Source: an uncultured Eggerthella sp.
GTDB taxonomy: Bacteria > Actinomycetota > Coriobacteriia > Coriobacteriales > Eggerthellaceae
Length of the DNA: 64,000 bases
NCBI GenBank assembly: GCA_900546175.1
Contig: URBX01000003.1
Coordinates: forward strand, 176,125 to 240,124
Direction: 5' to 3'
The translations under genes and the position numbers were made by a program. This document shows positions 16,951 to 25,537 of this stretch, piece after piece. Each line of letters opens with the position of its first letter. Position 1 is the stretch's first letter. Under the pieces are notes generated by a model. The model was given only the letters and a program-made list of their open reading frames with translations, searched no databases and had not been told where the DNA came from.

Positions 16951-19041
16951 ATGAGTAATGTTCCAGAAATCTATGGCTCAATGGTTTTCAACGAACGTGT
17001 CATGAAGGAAAAGCTTCCAAAGAATACCTTCAAAGCGCTCATGGAAACAGTAAAGAAAGGCGAGCCTCTTCAGCTTGAAGTTGCAAATGTTGTAGCTCAT
17101 GCTATGAAAGAATGGGCTATCGAAAAGGGAGCTACCCATTACACTCACTGGTTCCAGCCACTGTCTGGCATCACCTCAGAAAAGCATGACGGATTCGTAA
17201 ATCCACAGGATGACGGCAGCGCCATCATGTCTTTCTCGGGAAAAGAACTTATCCAGGGCGAACCTGACGCATCCTCTTTCCCATCTGGTGGCTTGCGCGC
17301 TACCTTCGAAGCACGTGGTTACACCGCATGGGACCCAACCTCTTACGCATTCATTAAAGACGAGGTTTTATGCATTCCTACCGCATTCTGTTCTTACAAC
17401 GGTGAAGCACTGGACAAGAAAACGCCACTCCTTCGCTCTATGAAAGCTATTGATGAACAGGCAAATCGCGTTCTTGCTTTGTTTGGCGAAGAAAAGCAGC
17501 GTGTTACTACCACCGTTGGTGCTGAGCAGGAATACTTCCTTATTTCTGAAGAAATGTACGAAAAGCGCATGGACTTGATTCTTACCGGTCGTACCTTGTT
17601 TGGATACTCCCCTTGCAAGGGCCAGGAAATGGAAGAGCACTACTTCGGCGCAATTCGCCCTACTGTAAGCGAATTCATGAAAGAGCTCGACGACGAATTG
17701 TGGGCTTTGGGCGTTTCAGCAAAAACAAAGCACAACGAAGTTGCTCCTGCACAGCATGAGTTGGCACCAATCTTTAGCGAAGCAAATCGTGGCGTTGATG
17801 AGAACCTTCTTACCATGGAAAAGATGCGCCTTTTGGCAAGCCACCATGGCTTGGTTTGCTTGCAGCATGAAAAGCCATTCGAAGGCATTAATGGTTCTGG
17901 TAAGCATAACAACTGGTCTATTTCTGCAGGCAGCAAGAACATGCTTGACCCAGGCGACAACCCATCTGAGAACTTGCGCTTCCTGGTATTCTTGACCGGT
18001 GTTATCCAGGCAGTTGACGACTACCAGGAACTCTTGCGTATGTCTGTTGCTTCAGCAGGTAACGACCACCGTCTTGGTGCTAACGAAGCTCCTCCTGCAA
18101 TTATCTCCATCTTCTTGGGCGATGAATTGGGTGCCATTGTTGACGCTTTAATCAGCGATCATGATTACGAAGGCACCAAGCGCGCAATCATGGACTTGGG
18201 CGTAGATGTATTGCCAAACTTCGTTAAGGACAACACCGACCGTAACCGTACTAGCCCATTCGCCTTTACTGGTAACAAGTTTGAGTTCCGTATGCCAGGT
18301 TCTGCTGTTAACCTTGCAGGCTGCAACACGGTTCTCAATACAGCAATGGCAAAGAGCCTCAAGGATTTCGCTGACGCTATGGCTGATGTTAGCCCAGAGA
18401 ACTTCGAAGATGAGGCTTTGAGCTACATCCGCAAAACTCTCTCCGAGCATCAGCGCATTATCTTTAACGGCAATGGCTATTCTTCCGAATGGGAAGAAGA
18501 AGCAGAACGTCGCGGCTTAGCAAACAACAAGACTACCGCAGACGCACTTCCTAGCTACATTGCTCCTAAGTCTATTGAACTCTTTGGCGAATTTAACGTT
18601 CTCAATGAGGCTGAGATTCGCAGCCGTTACGAAGTTGAACTTGAGAAGTACAACAAGCTTCTCAACATTGAGGCACGTACTATGCGCCGCATGCTCCGTC
18701 GTCTCTATCTTCCTGCAATCAGCGCTTACGCTTCCAAGATTGCTGATCACATCATGTCTATTAGGCAGGTAATGCCTGAGATGAGCACCAAGACTCAGGA
18801 AGAACATCTTGTACGCATTCAGCAAGGTTTGGACGCAACAAAGGCTGCATTTGATGCATTGGTTGCAAAGCATAAGGAAATTGTTGAGATTGAAGATGCT
18901 CAGGAAGCTGCAAATGCTTATGCTCACGAACTTGTTCCTCTCATGGAGGCTGCTCGTTTTGAAGTTGACCAATTAGAGATTCTTGTCCCTAGCTCCGATT
19001 GGCCAGTTCCTTCTTACAACGACATCCTCTTCTACGCATAA
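16951..19041 (+). CDS. glnA: Type III glutamine synthetase (GSIII), copy 1
   Basis: A 696-residue GSIII, the long form of glutamine synthetase that makes glutamine from glutamate, ammonia and ATP. Family marks include the N-terminal GSIII-specific segment with THWFQPLSGITSEKHD, the metal and substrate motif GAEQEYFLI, APAQHELAPIF, the nucleotide motif NGSGKHNNWSISAGS, and NDHRLGANEAPPAIISIFLG. Start choice is backed by AAGGAG. It faces a second copy of the same length across a 347-base gap and is transcribed convergently to it. A hairpin terminator lies 95 bases after its stop. Confidence 0.95.
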   Translation: MSNVPEIYGSMVFNERVMKEKLPKNTFKALMETVKKGEPLQLEVANVVAHAMKEWAIEKGATHYTHWFQPLSGITSEKHDGFVNPQDDGSAIMSFSGKELIQGEPDASSFPSGGLRATFEARGYTAWDPTSYAFIKDEVLCIPTAFCSYNGEALDKKTPLLRSMKAIDEQANRVLALFGEEKQRVTTTVGAEQEYFLISEEMYEKRMDLILTGRTLFGYSPCKGQEMEEHYFGAIRPTVSEFMKELDDELWALGVSAKTKHNEVAPAQHELAPIFSEANRGVDENLLTMEKMRLLASHHGLVCLQHEKPFEGINGSGKHNNWSISAGSKNMLDPGDNPSENLRFLVFLTGVIQAVDDYQELLRMSVASAGNDHRLGANEAPPAIISIFLGDELGAIVDALISDHDYEGTKRAIMDLGVDVLPNFVKDNTDRNRTSPFAFTGNKFEFRMPGSAVNLAGCNTVLNTAMAKSLKDFADAMADVSPENFEDEALSYIRKTLSEHQRIIFNGNGYSSEWEEEAERRGLANNKTTADALPSYIAPKSIELFGEFNVLNEAEIRSRYEVELEKYNKLLNIEARTMRRMLRRLYLPAISAYASKIADHIMSIRQVMPEMSTKTQEEHLVRIQQGLDATKAAFDALVAKHKEIVEIEDAQEAANAYAHELVPLMEAARFEVDQLEILVPSSDWPVPSYNDILFYA

Positions 19042-19135
19042 AGTCTTTTTGCGGGGTTGCATGGAGAACAGGTAACCTACCGGGGAACCCCATTCTGCAA
19101 TCAACGCTGTAAACTGAAGACACGAATCAAAGCAA

Positions 19136-19172
19136 GAAAAGCTCAGGATTAACCTGGGCTTTTCATTTTTTA
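19136..19172 (+). terminator. Intrinsic terminator of glutamine synthetase copy 1
   Basis: GAAAAGCTCAGG at 19136-19147 pairs with CCTGGGCTTTTC at 19153-19164 (12 pairs, one G-U) around ATTAA, followed by ATTTTTTAT. Upstream, 19053-19058 and 19086-19091 (GGGGTT and AACCCC) can form a further hairpin in the 3' untranslated region. Confidence 0.85.
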
Positions 19173-19366
19173 TCGATACACTTAATCTAATAAAGGAAAC
19201 AGGCCTTCTTTTCAAAGCTGAGTATTCTTTTAATCCTGATAATCTTGTTAAACAGCTTAAACCAGTAGAGCAAACGTTTTTCAAGATAGTGTTCTCGAAA
19301 AAATTATATCGTTCGCTCTACCAGCTTTACGAACTTGAGAAGAAGTCTTTTTCTTCAAACACTTAG
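19172..19366 (+). pseudogene. Possible coding remnant without a start codon
   Basis: Between the two glutamine synthetase genes an open frame of 64 codons ends with TAG at 19364-19366. Its translation is protein-like (for example KAEYSFNPDNLVKQL and KKLYRSLYQLYELEKK) but contains no ATG, and no ribosome-binding site precedes it. It begins within the U-tract of the preceding terminator. It could be the surviving 3' end of a lost gene, or chance. I do not recognise a family. Confidence 0.25.
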
Positions 19367-19388
19367 CGCGTTTTGAATTAGAGAGCGC

Positions 19389-21479
19389 TTAGCAATAGAA
19401 CAAAATATCGTTATATGTTGGAACAGGCCAGTAGCTTCTCTCAACATAGCATTCAAGATCATCCACTTCAGCGCGAAGAGCTTCCATTGCAGGAATAACT
19501 TCATTTGCATACAAATAGGCTTTCTCTTGTGCGTCAGCAACGAGCTCGGCTTTATCATGAAGCTCGACCAGGTTAGTAATTGCTTTTGCCGTGTTTGCCA
19601 TACCCACCGTAAGGTGATGCAAAACCGCCTCATGCGCCGTTAAGTCAGCGGATGGCATTGCTTCACGAATAGCTACAATGTTAGAAGCAACTTCGGCAGA
19701 ATAATCAGAAATTGCAGGTAAATACGTACGACGTGCCATACGAATCATTACTCGTGCTTCAATATTCAAAAGCTTGTTGTATTTCTCAAGCTTAACCTCA
19801 TAACGAGAATGAACCTCGGTTTCAGTAAGAACACCAAATTCGGTAAAGAGCTCAATAGACTTTGGAGCAATAAAACAAGGAAGTGCCTCTGCAGTATTGC
19901 GATTATTTACTAAGCCGCGGCGTGCTGCTTCTTCTTCCCAGGAAGAATCGTAGCCATTACCGTTAAAGATAATGCGCTGATGATCGGTTAAGGTCTTCTT
20001 AATATGAGCAAGTGCCTTTGATTCAAATGCTTCCCCTTCAACATCGCCCATAGCATCGGCAAAAGACTTCAAAGATTTCGCCATTGCGGTGTTAAGGATG
20101 GTGTTGCAGTCGGACAAATTAACAGCAGAGCCTGGCATGCGGAACTCAAACTTATTACCCGTAAAAGCAAATGGGCTGGTGCGGTTGCGGTCAGTGTTGT
20201 CTTTGAGGAATTTAGGCAATACGTCAACTCCCAAATCCATTGCAACCGCTTCAGCTGAATGATAATCATCGCCATTAATAAGCGCATCAACAATAGCGCC
20301 CAATTCATCACCTAAGAAAATTGAGATGATGGCTGGAGGAGCTTCGTTAGCACCAAGACGGTGATCGTTACCTGCTGAAGCAACAGACATGCGCAAAAGC
20401 TCTTGATATTCGTCAACTGCTTCAATAACGCACGTTAAAAATACTAAGAAGCGCAAGTTTTCCGCAGGGTTTGTACCTGGATCAAGAAGGTTGGTTGAAC
20501 CGTACGACATAGACCAGTTGTTGTGCTTACCAGAACCATTTACTCCTTCAAATGGCTTCTCGTGCTGCAAACATACCAAACCATAATGAGAAGCGTCCAA
20601 ACGCATTTTCTCCATAGTGAGGAGGTTTTCGTCAATTGCACGATTGGAGTTAGTAAACAGAGGAGCCAACTCATGCTGAGCAGGAGCAACTTCGTTATGC
20701 TTAGTTTTCGCAGAAACCCCTAACGACCACAAATCCGCATCAAGCTCTTTCATAAATGCGCTTACGGTAGGGCGAATTGCACCAAAGTAATGTTCGTCAA
20801 GTTCTTGACCTTTTGAAGGTGGAGCACCAAACAAGGTACGACCCGTCATAATAAGGTCCTGACGCTGCTCATAATCTTTTTCAGAAATGAGGAAGTATTC
20901 CTGTTCGGCACCAACAGTGGTGATTACGCGCTGTCCATCTTCGCCAAAGTATTTCAAAACACGCTGAGCTTGCTCATCAATAACTTTCATAGAGCGAAGG
21001 AGAGGCGTTTTTTTATCCAGTGCTTCGCCGGTATAAGAGCAAAAAGCGGTAGGGATACACAAAACATCATCTTTGATGAATGCATAAGAGGTTGGATCCC
21101 ATGCCGTATAGCCACGTGCTTCAAAGGTTGCGCGGAGGCCTCCATTTGGGAAAGAAGATGCGTCTGGTTCGCCCTGAATGAGCTCTTTTCCTGAGAAAGT
21201 CATGATTGCAGTGCCATCACCCGCTGGATTGAGGAAAGAATCATGTTTTTCGGAAGTAATACCAGACAATGGCTGAAACCAATGGGTATAGTGAGTAGCG
21301 CCGTTTTCAATTGCCCATTCTTTCATGGCGTGAGCAACAACGTTAGCAACGTCTGCTTCAAGAGGCAAGCCTTCGCGAATTGTCTTAAGAAGGCTCTTAT
21401 AGGTAGCAGAAGGAAGGCGTTCCTTCATTAAATGTTCGCTAAAAACTTTTGAGCCATAGATTTCAGAAACGTTAGGCAT
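19389..21479 (-). CDS. glnA: Type III glutamine synthetase (GSIII), copy 2
   Basis: A second 696-residue GSIII, co-linear with copy 1 over its full length and by eye about three quarters identical (for example the shared NGSGKHNNWS and NDHRLGANEAPPAIISIFLG blocks). All the family motifs are intact, including GAEQEYFLI and APAQHELAPLF, so both copies should be active. Differences concentrate in the C-terminal 150 residues. GAGGAG lies seven bases before its ATG. The leader 21480-21697 contains no clear regulatory site. Whether the two have different nitrogen regulation cannot be seen. Confidence 0.95.
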   Translation of the reverse strand: MPNVSEIYGSKVFSEHLMKERLPSATYKSLLKTIREGLPLEADVANVVAHAMKEWAIENGATHYTHWFQPLSGITSEKHDSFLNPAGDGTAIMTFSGKELIQGEPDASSFPNGGLRATFEARGYTAWDPTSYAFIKDDVLCIPTAFCSYTGEALDKKTPLLRSMKVIDEQAQRVLKYFGEDGQRVITTVGAEQEYFLISEKDYEQRQDLIMTGRTLFGAPPSKGQELDEHYFGAIRPTVSAFMKELDADLWSLGVSAKTKHNEVAPAQHELAPLFTNSNRAIDENLLTMEKMRLDASHYGLVCLQHEKPFEGVNGSGKHNNWSMSYGSTNLLDPGTNPAENLRFLVFLTCVIEAVDEYQELLRMSVASAGNDHRLGANEAPPAIISIFLGDELGAIVDALINGDDYHSAEAVAMDLGVDVLPKFLKDNTDRNRTSPFAFTGNKFEFRMPGSAVNLSDCNTILNTAMAKSLKSFADAMGDVEGEAFESKALAHIKKTLTDHQRIIFNGNGYDSSWEEEAARRGLVNNRNTAEALPCFIAPKSIELFTEFGVLTETEVHSRYEVKLEKYNKLLNIEARVMIRMARRTYLPAISDYSAEVASNIVAIREAMPSADLTAHEAVLHHLTVGMANTAKAITNLVELHDKAELVADAQEKAYLYANEVIPAMEALRAEVDDLECYVERSYWPVPTYNDILFYC

Positions 21480-21697
21480 TAACTTCTCCTCTATTAATCA
21501 TGGTGCATTATGCAGCCTTTTATTGAACGCTTTTTAATGCAACGGGGAATCTTTTTTGCAAATTCCTAATTTGTTTATTTTGCCACAAAGTAGGCGTATC
21601 GGCACTTTTTTCGTAGTTTGTTGCCTCCAGTGGAAAACTGAGCACTTCGCATGATTATCCCCAACAAAGTTTTGGGCACAACCCACCTTCAAACGGC

Positions 21698-22414
21698 CTA
21701 TCCGAAAACACTTGCGTTGCCAGAAGAAGCGCTTGCAGCTGCAGAAGATTCAGTACCAGTTTGAGCTTGCGGTGCAAAAGGTAACTGTACACCCGAGAAC
21801 GTCAAGAACATATAGAGAAGCGCCTGAGCAACAAGACCAAGCCATGCAGCCATCATTGCCTGACGACGATATTTCTTACCTAACGAGGCAGCGCTAATCC
21901 AAGCAATCATAATGCCGAAGATGCCGCCCACTAAACCAATGGCAAACCAGCCAATACGAGTTCCCCATTTAAGACCAGGAGACATGTCGTTCGGATCGTC
22001 TTTCTTAAAGAAGTTCATGCTTTCTGGCGAATAGTCTGGCCCATTTTCTCCGGCAGAACCTGATAATTGGCCAGATTCCGTAGCATTATTTGAGCCAGGA
22101 ACCTGATTAGGCTGAACTGGCGCTTGAGGAGCCCACGAATTTTGAGTAGAACCCTGCTGGGCATAAGGATTATTAGGATTTGCATACGGATTATATGCTT
22201 GAGACTGAGGCTGAGCAGAAGGTTGAGAGTCCACTTCCATTTGAGCGTCTGAAACCGCTTGAGTTGCTTTCTCTTCTTTCGCTTCCGCTTCCTGCTTTTC
22301 CTTTTCACGTGCAAGCGCTGCCTGATATGCAGCAGACTGCTCTACGATTGACTGAAATTGAGGCTCGCTATCTTTTTTCGCATAGGGATTTTGGCTGTTT
22401 ACGTCCTGAGTCAT
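21698..22414 (-). CDS. Hypothetical membrane protein with Pro/Gln/Asn-rich N-terminal half
   Basis: A 238-residue protein. Residues 1-145 are hydrophilic and low in complexity, rich in Q, A, P and N (NPYANPNNPYAQQG and similar), with a charged helical stretch of K and E near 35-55. Two hydrophobic helices follow at about 152-178 and 188-208, separated by a basic loop GKKYRRQ, and the tail is Ser/Ala-rich. The layout resembles DUF4190/TM2-like small membrane proteins of Actinobacteria, whose role is unknown. AAGGAA supports the ATG at 22414. It is a single-gene unit between glutamine synthetase and the ribosomal genes. Confidence 0.65.
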   Translation of the reverse strand: MTQDVNSQNPYAKKDSEPQFQSIVEQSAAYQAALAREKEKQEAEAKEEKATQAVSDAQMEVDSQPSAQPQSQAYNPYANPNNPYAQQGSTQNSWAPQAPVQPNQVPGSNNATESGQLSGSAGENGPDYSPESMNFFKKDDPNDMSPGLKWGTRIGWFAIGLVGGIFGIMIAWISAASLGKKYRRQAMMAAWLGLVAQALLYMFLTFSGVQLPFAPQAQTGTESSAAASASSGNASVFG

Positions 22415-22635
22415 AATGATTCCTTACTTTCGTTTTCCTCATTCTAAAAGATAAAAGCTTCCCTGTACAAAGCCCTATTACGAAACATGAAACATCTACA
22501 AGTTAGGAACTGAATTAGTACTTTTATAGGGATTTCCATACCGTAAATAGCAAATGAGCTTTTTGCCTGTGGCTTCACGTTTTTTATGCCACTCAGCTTT
22601 TATCCACCGCCCCTAAAGACCCATTAACAGCCAAC

Positions 22636-22669
22636 AAAAAAAACAGGGCCCCACATCTGTGGAACCCTG
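22636..22669 (-). terminator. Intrinsic terminator of rplM-rpsI
   Basis: On the minus strand the hairpin 22669-22658 with 22655-22644 (CAGGG stem base, two G-U pairs) is followed by eight U residues at 22643-22636. It lies about 95 bases after the rpsI stop. The remainder of the 22415-22763 gap holds no gene. Confidence 0.85.
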
Positions 22670-22763
22670 CCAATTCGTATGAACAATAAGTTCGTATTGA
22701 ATTTCCCAAGTTAGAGATTCTGGCTGCCAGTTGCACGTATCTAGCAACCTCTCGAAATTCAAC

Positions 22764-23153
22764 TTAGCGCTTAGAGAACTGAGGACGCTTACGAGCTTTC
22801 TTGAGACCATACTTCTTACGCTCAACCATACGGCTGTCACGAGTAAGATAGCCAGCCTTCTTCAATTCTGCACGATAATCGCCTGCCTCAAGAAGAGCAC
22901 GAGCTACACCGTGGCGAAGAGCGCCAGCCTGACCAGAAACACCGCCGCCATTGCAACGAGCAATGATGTCGAAGTGATCCATGGTATCGGTTACACCAAA
23001 AGGTGCTTTTGCGTAATCAACAAGAGCCTGACGGCCGAAGTATGCAAGACCATCTTTGCCATTTACAGTTACTTTGCCAGAGCCTGGTACGAGACGTACA
23101 CGAGCTACAGCATTCTTGCGACGGCCAGTACCGTAGTAAATTGCTTCACCCAT
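22764..23153 (-). CDS. rpsI: 30S ribosomal protein S9
   Basis: A 129-residue S9 of normal length: YYGTGRRKNAVARVRLVPGSG at the N-terminus, GGGVSGQAGALRHGVARALL in the middle, and the basic C-terminal tail KKARKRPQFSKR that reaches the ribosomal P site. Its ATG shares one base with the rplM stop codon, and GGAGG is placed within the end of rplM, so the two are translationally coupled. Confidence 0.98.
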   Translation of the reverse strand: MGEAIYYGTGRRKNAVARVRLVPGSGKVTVNGKDGLAYFGRQALVDYAKAPFGVTDTMDHFDIIARCNGGGVSGQAGALRHGVARALLEAGDYRAELKKAGYLTRDSRMVERKKYGLKKARKRPQFSKR

Positions 23154-23590
23154 TAGTTATCCTCCAATTTGATCTCGCGAGGCTGCTGAGCCATATGTGG
23201 ATGCTCTGCGCCAGCATATACCTTGAGCTTCTTAGCCATCTGACGACCAAGAGTGTTCTTAGGGAGCATGCCCTTAACAGCATGTTCAATAACGCGCTCA
23301 GGGTGCTTTTCCATTGCTTCCTGGAAAGTCTCGCACTTCAATCCACCAGGATAACCGCTGTGGCGATAGTATTCCTTATCGGTTGCCTTCTTGCCAGTGA
23401 TGCGGACCTTGTCTGCGTTGATAATAACTACATAGTCGCCAGTATCAACGTGTGGGGTGTATTGTGGCTTATGCTTGCCCTTCAAAATGGTAGCTGCCTT
23501 AACTGCGAGGCGGCCAAGAACCAAATCCTCTGCGTCGATAAGAAGCCACTCACGCTGAACTTCATTAGGCTTTGCGTAATAAGTCTTCAA
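23153..23590 (-). CDS. rplM: 50S ribosomal protein L13
   Basis: L13 of 145 residues, an early assembly protein of the large subunit. It starts MKTYYAKPNEVQREWLLIDA and contains LVLGRLAVKAA, GDYVVIINADK, YYRHSGYPGG and the MLPKNTLGRQMAKKLKVY block. I set the start at the TTG at 23590, because GGAGG lies five bases upstream and the family normally begins at this MKTY; the frame opens a few codons earlier inside the Shine-Dalgarno. It is the first gene of rplM-rpsI, preceded by a 297-base leader region with a candidate structured RNA. Confidence 0.96.
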   Translation of the reverse strand: MKTYYAKPNEVQREWLLIDAEDLVLGRLAVKAATILKGKHKPQYTPHVDTGDYVVIINADKVRITGKKATDKEYYRHSGYPGGLKCETFQEAMEKHPERVIEHAVKGMLPKNTLGRQMAKKLKVYAGAEHPHMAQQPREIKLEDN

Positions 23591-23610
23591 TGTTTCCTCC
23601 AATAAAAATT

Positions 23611-23774
23611 ACGTTTTGAAAAACCAGTTTGAAGCGTACTGTTTTTTCGGGTGTTAGTTTTCAAAAGTGTAGGTCCTCCTGACTGCCGGTTTCCTACGCC
23701 AGCACACGTACTTCAGGTCTGGACTTCCCTTTTCCGTGCTGTCATTCACCCTACTTTTACGGGGCTTTTGAAAG
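23611..23774 (-). promoter_or_regulatory. Structured leader of rplM with cobalamin-riboswitch-like motifs
   Basis: Reading the minus strand, GGGTGAA (23751-23745), GGAAAAGGGAA (23735-23725) and GCAGTCAGGAGGACCTAC (23686-23669) occur in the order and with closing helix GUAGG/CCUAC (23754-23750 with 23673-23669) expected of the cobalamin riboswitch core, whose 3' box reads close to GCCAGGAGACCUGCC. A second helix pairs 23741-23736 with 23705-23700. Segment 23667-23657 can pair with 23773-23765 (nine pairs) or alternatively with 23624-23614 just upstream of the rplM ribosome-binding site. The arms of a full-length cobalamin riboswitch are missing. A ribosomal-protein autoregulatory leader is the main alternative. 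Confidence 0.45.
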
Positions 23775-23887
23775 CGAACTTTTGCAGTGTATACCGCATT
23801 GAAAAGAAATTCAACGCGTACAGAAAAATATTTTTCCGAAATGGGCTTTTTCAGAAAAATTCCGTAATTTCTCCATGAAAAAGAGCG

Positions 23888-25108
23888 TTAGGAGTCCTTT
23901 TTCTCATTGCGAATGCGGCCTTCCCAGGCACGTTCGCCAGCCACTTCCCAATCTTGATCTTCTTCGTCAGATTGCTTGAAATGAGTTCCTGCTGCTACGC
24001 CTCCAGATCCATTTTTTCTTCCACGCGGAGCAAAATGATGGATAAGAACAGGGTCTAGCAGGTGAAGCTTAAAGATAACAACAGCGGCCGCAATTACTGC
24101 AACCGTAATGCACACGAGACGAACAACGCCATCAAATTTCATAAACACTAATGCGCAGAACGCAAAGAGCGCGGTTAGACCCCACATAAAATAGACGGTT
24201 GTCTTTTGCGAATAGCCCGATTCCAGCAATCTATGGTGGATGTGACCCTTGTCGGGTTCGCCAATACTTTTATGAGCACGAGTTCGCCTAATAATTGCCG
24301 ATGCGGTGTCCATAATTGGAACGCCTGCCGCCACAACAGGTACCAACAAAGAAACAAGAGCGGCGGTTCGCGCAGTTGCAAGAAGTGAGATGATGGCCAA
24401 CATGAAGCCTAAAAGCAAAGAGCCCGAATCTCCCATGAAGATACTTGCAGGATTGAAGTTGTACTTCAAAAAGCCCAGACATATACCTAAAAGAATGAGA
24501 GACAAAAGTGCTGCAAATACGCTATTTGTTACTACTGACAAAATGAGGATTGTGCCTGCTGAAATTGCCGTAATTCCCGCAGCAAGGCCGTCCAAACCAT
24601 CAATAAGATTGATTACGTTGGCGAAAGCAACCAGGTAAAACACGGTTAGAGGATAGGCAAAAATGCCGAATTCAATATAGCCGCCAAACGGATTGTGGAC
24701 ACTTGCCAAAAGAAGTCCCGATCCTGCAACGATGCACGCAGCAATGATTTGGCCAATAAACTTGACGCGAGCGCGGAGCTCAACAATGTCGTCAATAACT
24801 CCTACGATGAAAATAAGAACAACGCCAACTGCAACACCTACAAAATTAATGTCTTCTCGCAGTTCCTGATTAAGAGGGCTTTCCCAACCAAAACAATGTA
24901 TGCCCACAATGAGAACTAAAAATGCAGTTGCCATTCCTACAAACATTGCAACGCCGCCCATTCGAGGAACAGGCTTTTTGTTTACACGACGAGCACTTGG
25001 ATAATCAACTGCATCAAGACGAAATGCTAGTTTAGACACAAGAGGAACACAAAGAAGCGTTACAAGTAAGGCAACTGCAAAAGTCACCACTGCAACAAAA
25101 ATGCTCAC
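23888..25108 (-). CDS. Undecaprenyl-phosphate sugar-1-phosphate transferase (WecA/TagO family)
   Basis: A 406-residue polytopic membrane enzyme that moves a sugar-1-phosphate, in this family usually GlcNAc-1-P, from UDP-sugar to undecaprenyl phosphate and so starts wall glycan synthesis. About eleven hydrophobic segments are visible. Family motifs are DYPSARRVNKKPVPRMGG, the aspartate-rich NVINLIDGLDGLAAG, NFNPASIFMGDSGSLLLG, and the HIHHRLLESG loop. The C-terminal tail of about 45 residues is charged and cytoplasmic. GTG is the start, with GAGG six bases upstream. It lies beside the surface-glycan locus, reading away from it. Confidence 0.9.
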   Translation of the reverse strand: MSIFVAVVTFAVALLVTLLCVPLVSKLAFRLDAVDYPSARRVNKKPVPRMGGVAMFVGMATAFLVLIVGIHCFGWESPLNQELREDINFVGVAVGVVLIFIVGVIDDIVELRARVKFIGQIIAACIVAGSGLLLASVHNPFGGYIEFGIFAYPLTVFYLVAFANVINLIDGLDGLAAGITAISAGTILILSVVTNSVFAALLSLILLGICLGFLKYNFNPASIFMGDSGSLLLGFMLAIISLLATARTAALVSLLVPVVAAGVPIMDTASAIIRRTRAHKSIGEPDKGHIHHRLLESGYSQKTTVYFMWGLTALFAFCALVFMKFDGVVRLVCITVAVIAAAVVIFKLHLLDPVLIHHFAPRGRKNGSGGVAAGTHFKQSDEEDQDWEVAGERAWEGRIRNEKKDS

Positions 25109-25132
25109 TTCTTCCTCTTTCTATCTCTTAGG

Positions 25133-25210
25133 GCTATTGACTGCTTATCCTTATATTTTCTCATTAGCAGTTTTAATAAAAGTGCGAAACAACAGCGCTA
25201 TTGACTGCTT
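25133..25210. repeat. Two distant 14-base direct repeats in the wecA-like/glycosyltransferase divergent gap
   Basis: GCTATTGACTGCTT occurs at 25133-25146 and 25197-25210, both copies containing TTGACT on the plus strand, a possible -35 box. The 429-base divergent gap 25109-25537 otherwise holds AT-rich sequence with no coding signal; a TATATA lies about 25 bases before the next ribosome-binding site. Confidence 0.4.
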
Positions 25211-25537
25211 GTCTTCGCATTAAAACATGCAGCGTACCCATACAAACGAAAAACGTTGTGTGCTAACCCCTGCGTTCAGCACACGATTGTGCCCTTTTGC
25301 TTAAAACAACAATTTCAGACAAACAACGTTTGATTATATCGTTTTCCCTCGATAATAGCTAAACTCCACCCATGTGCGTGTAAAATGTGCAAATAATATC
25401 ACTTGCACGCGGCTTTCTTGGCTTTTCTTTCTAAAATAAATAAACGCTCACAAGGAAGTTTTCTGGCAAATTGAAAGCTTCTCAAAAGCGCTCACAGAAT
25501 ACTTTATATAGCTCGTTTTCACGCAGAAAGGATTTGA

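Noticed and set aside
23003..23605. A 200-codon plus-strand frame over rplM-rpsI
   Set aside because: It is antisense to two certain ribosomal protein genes and shows no family motif.
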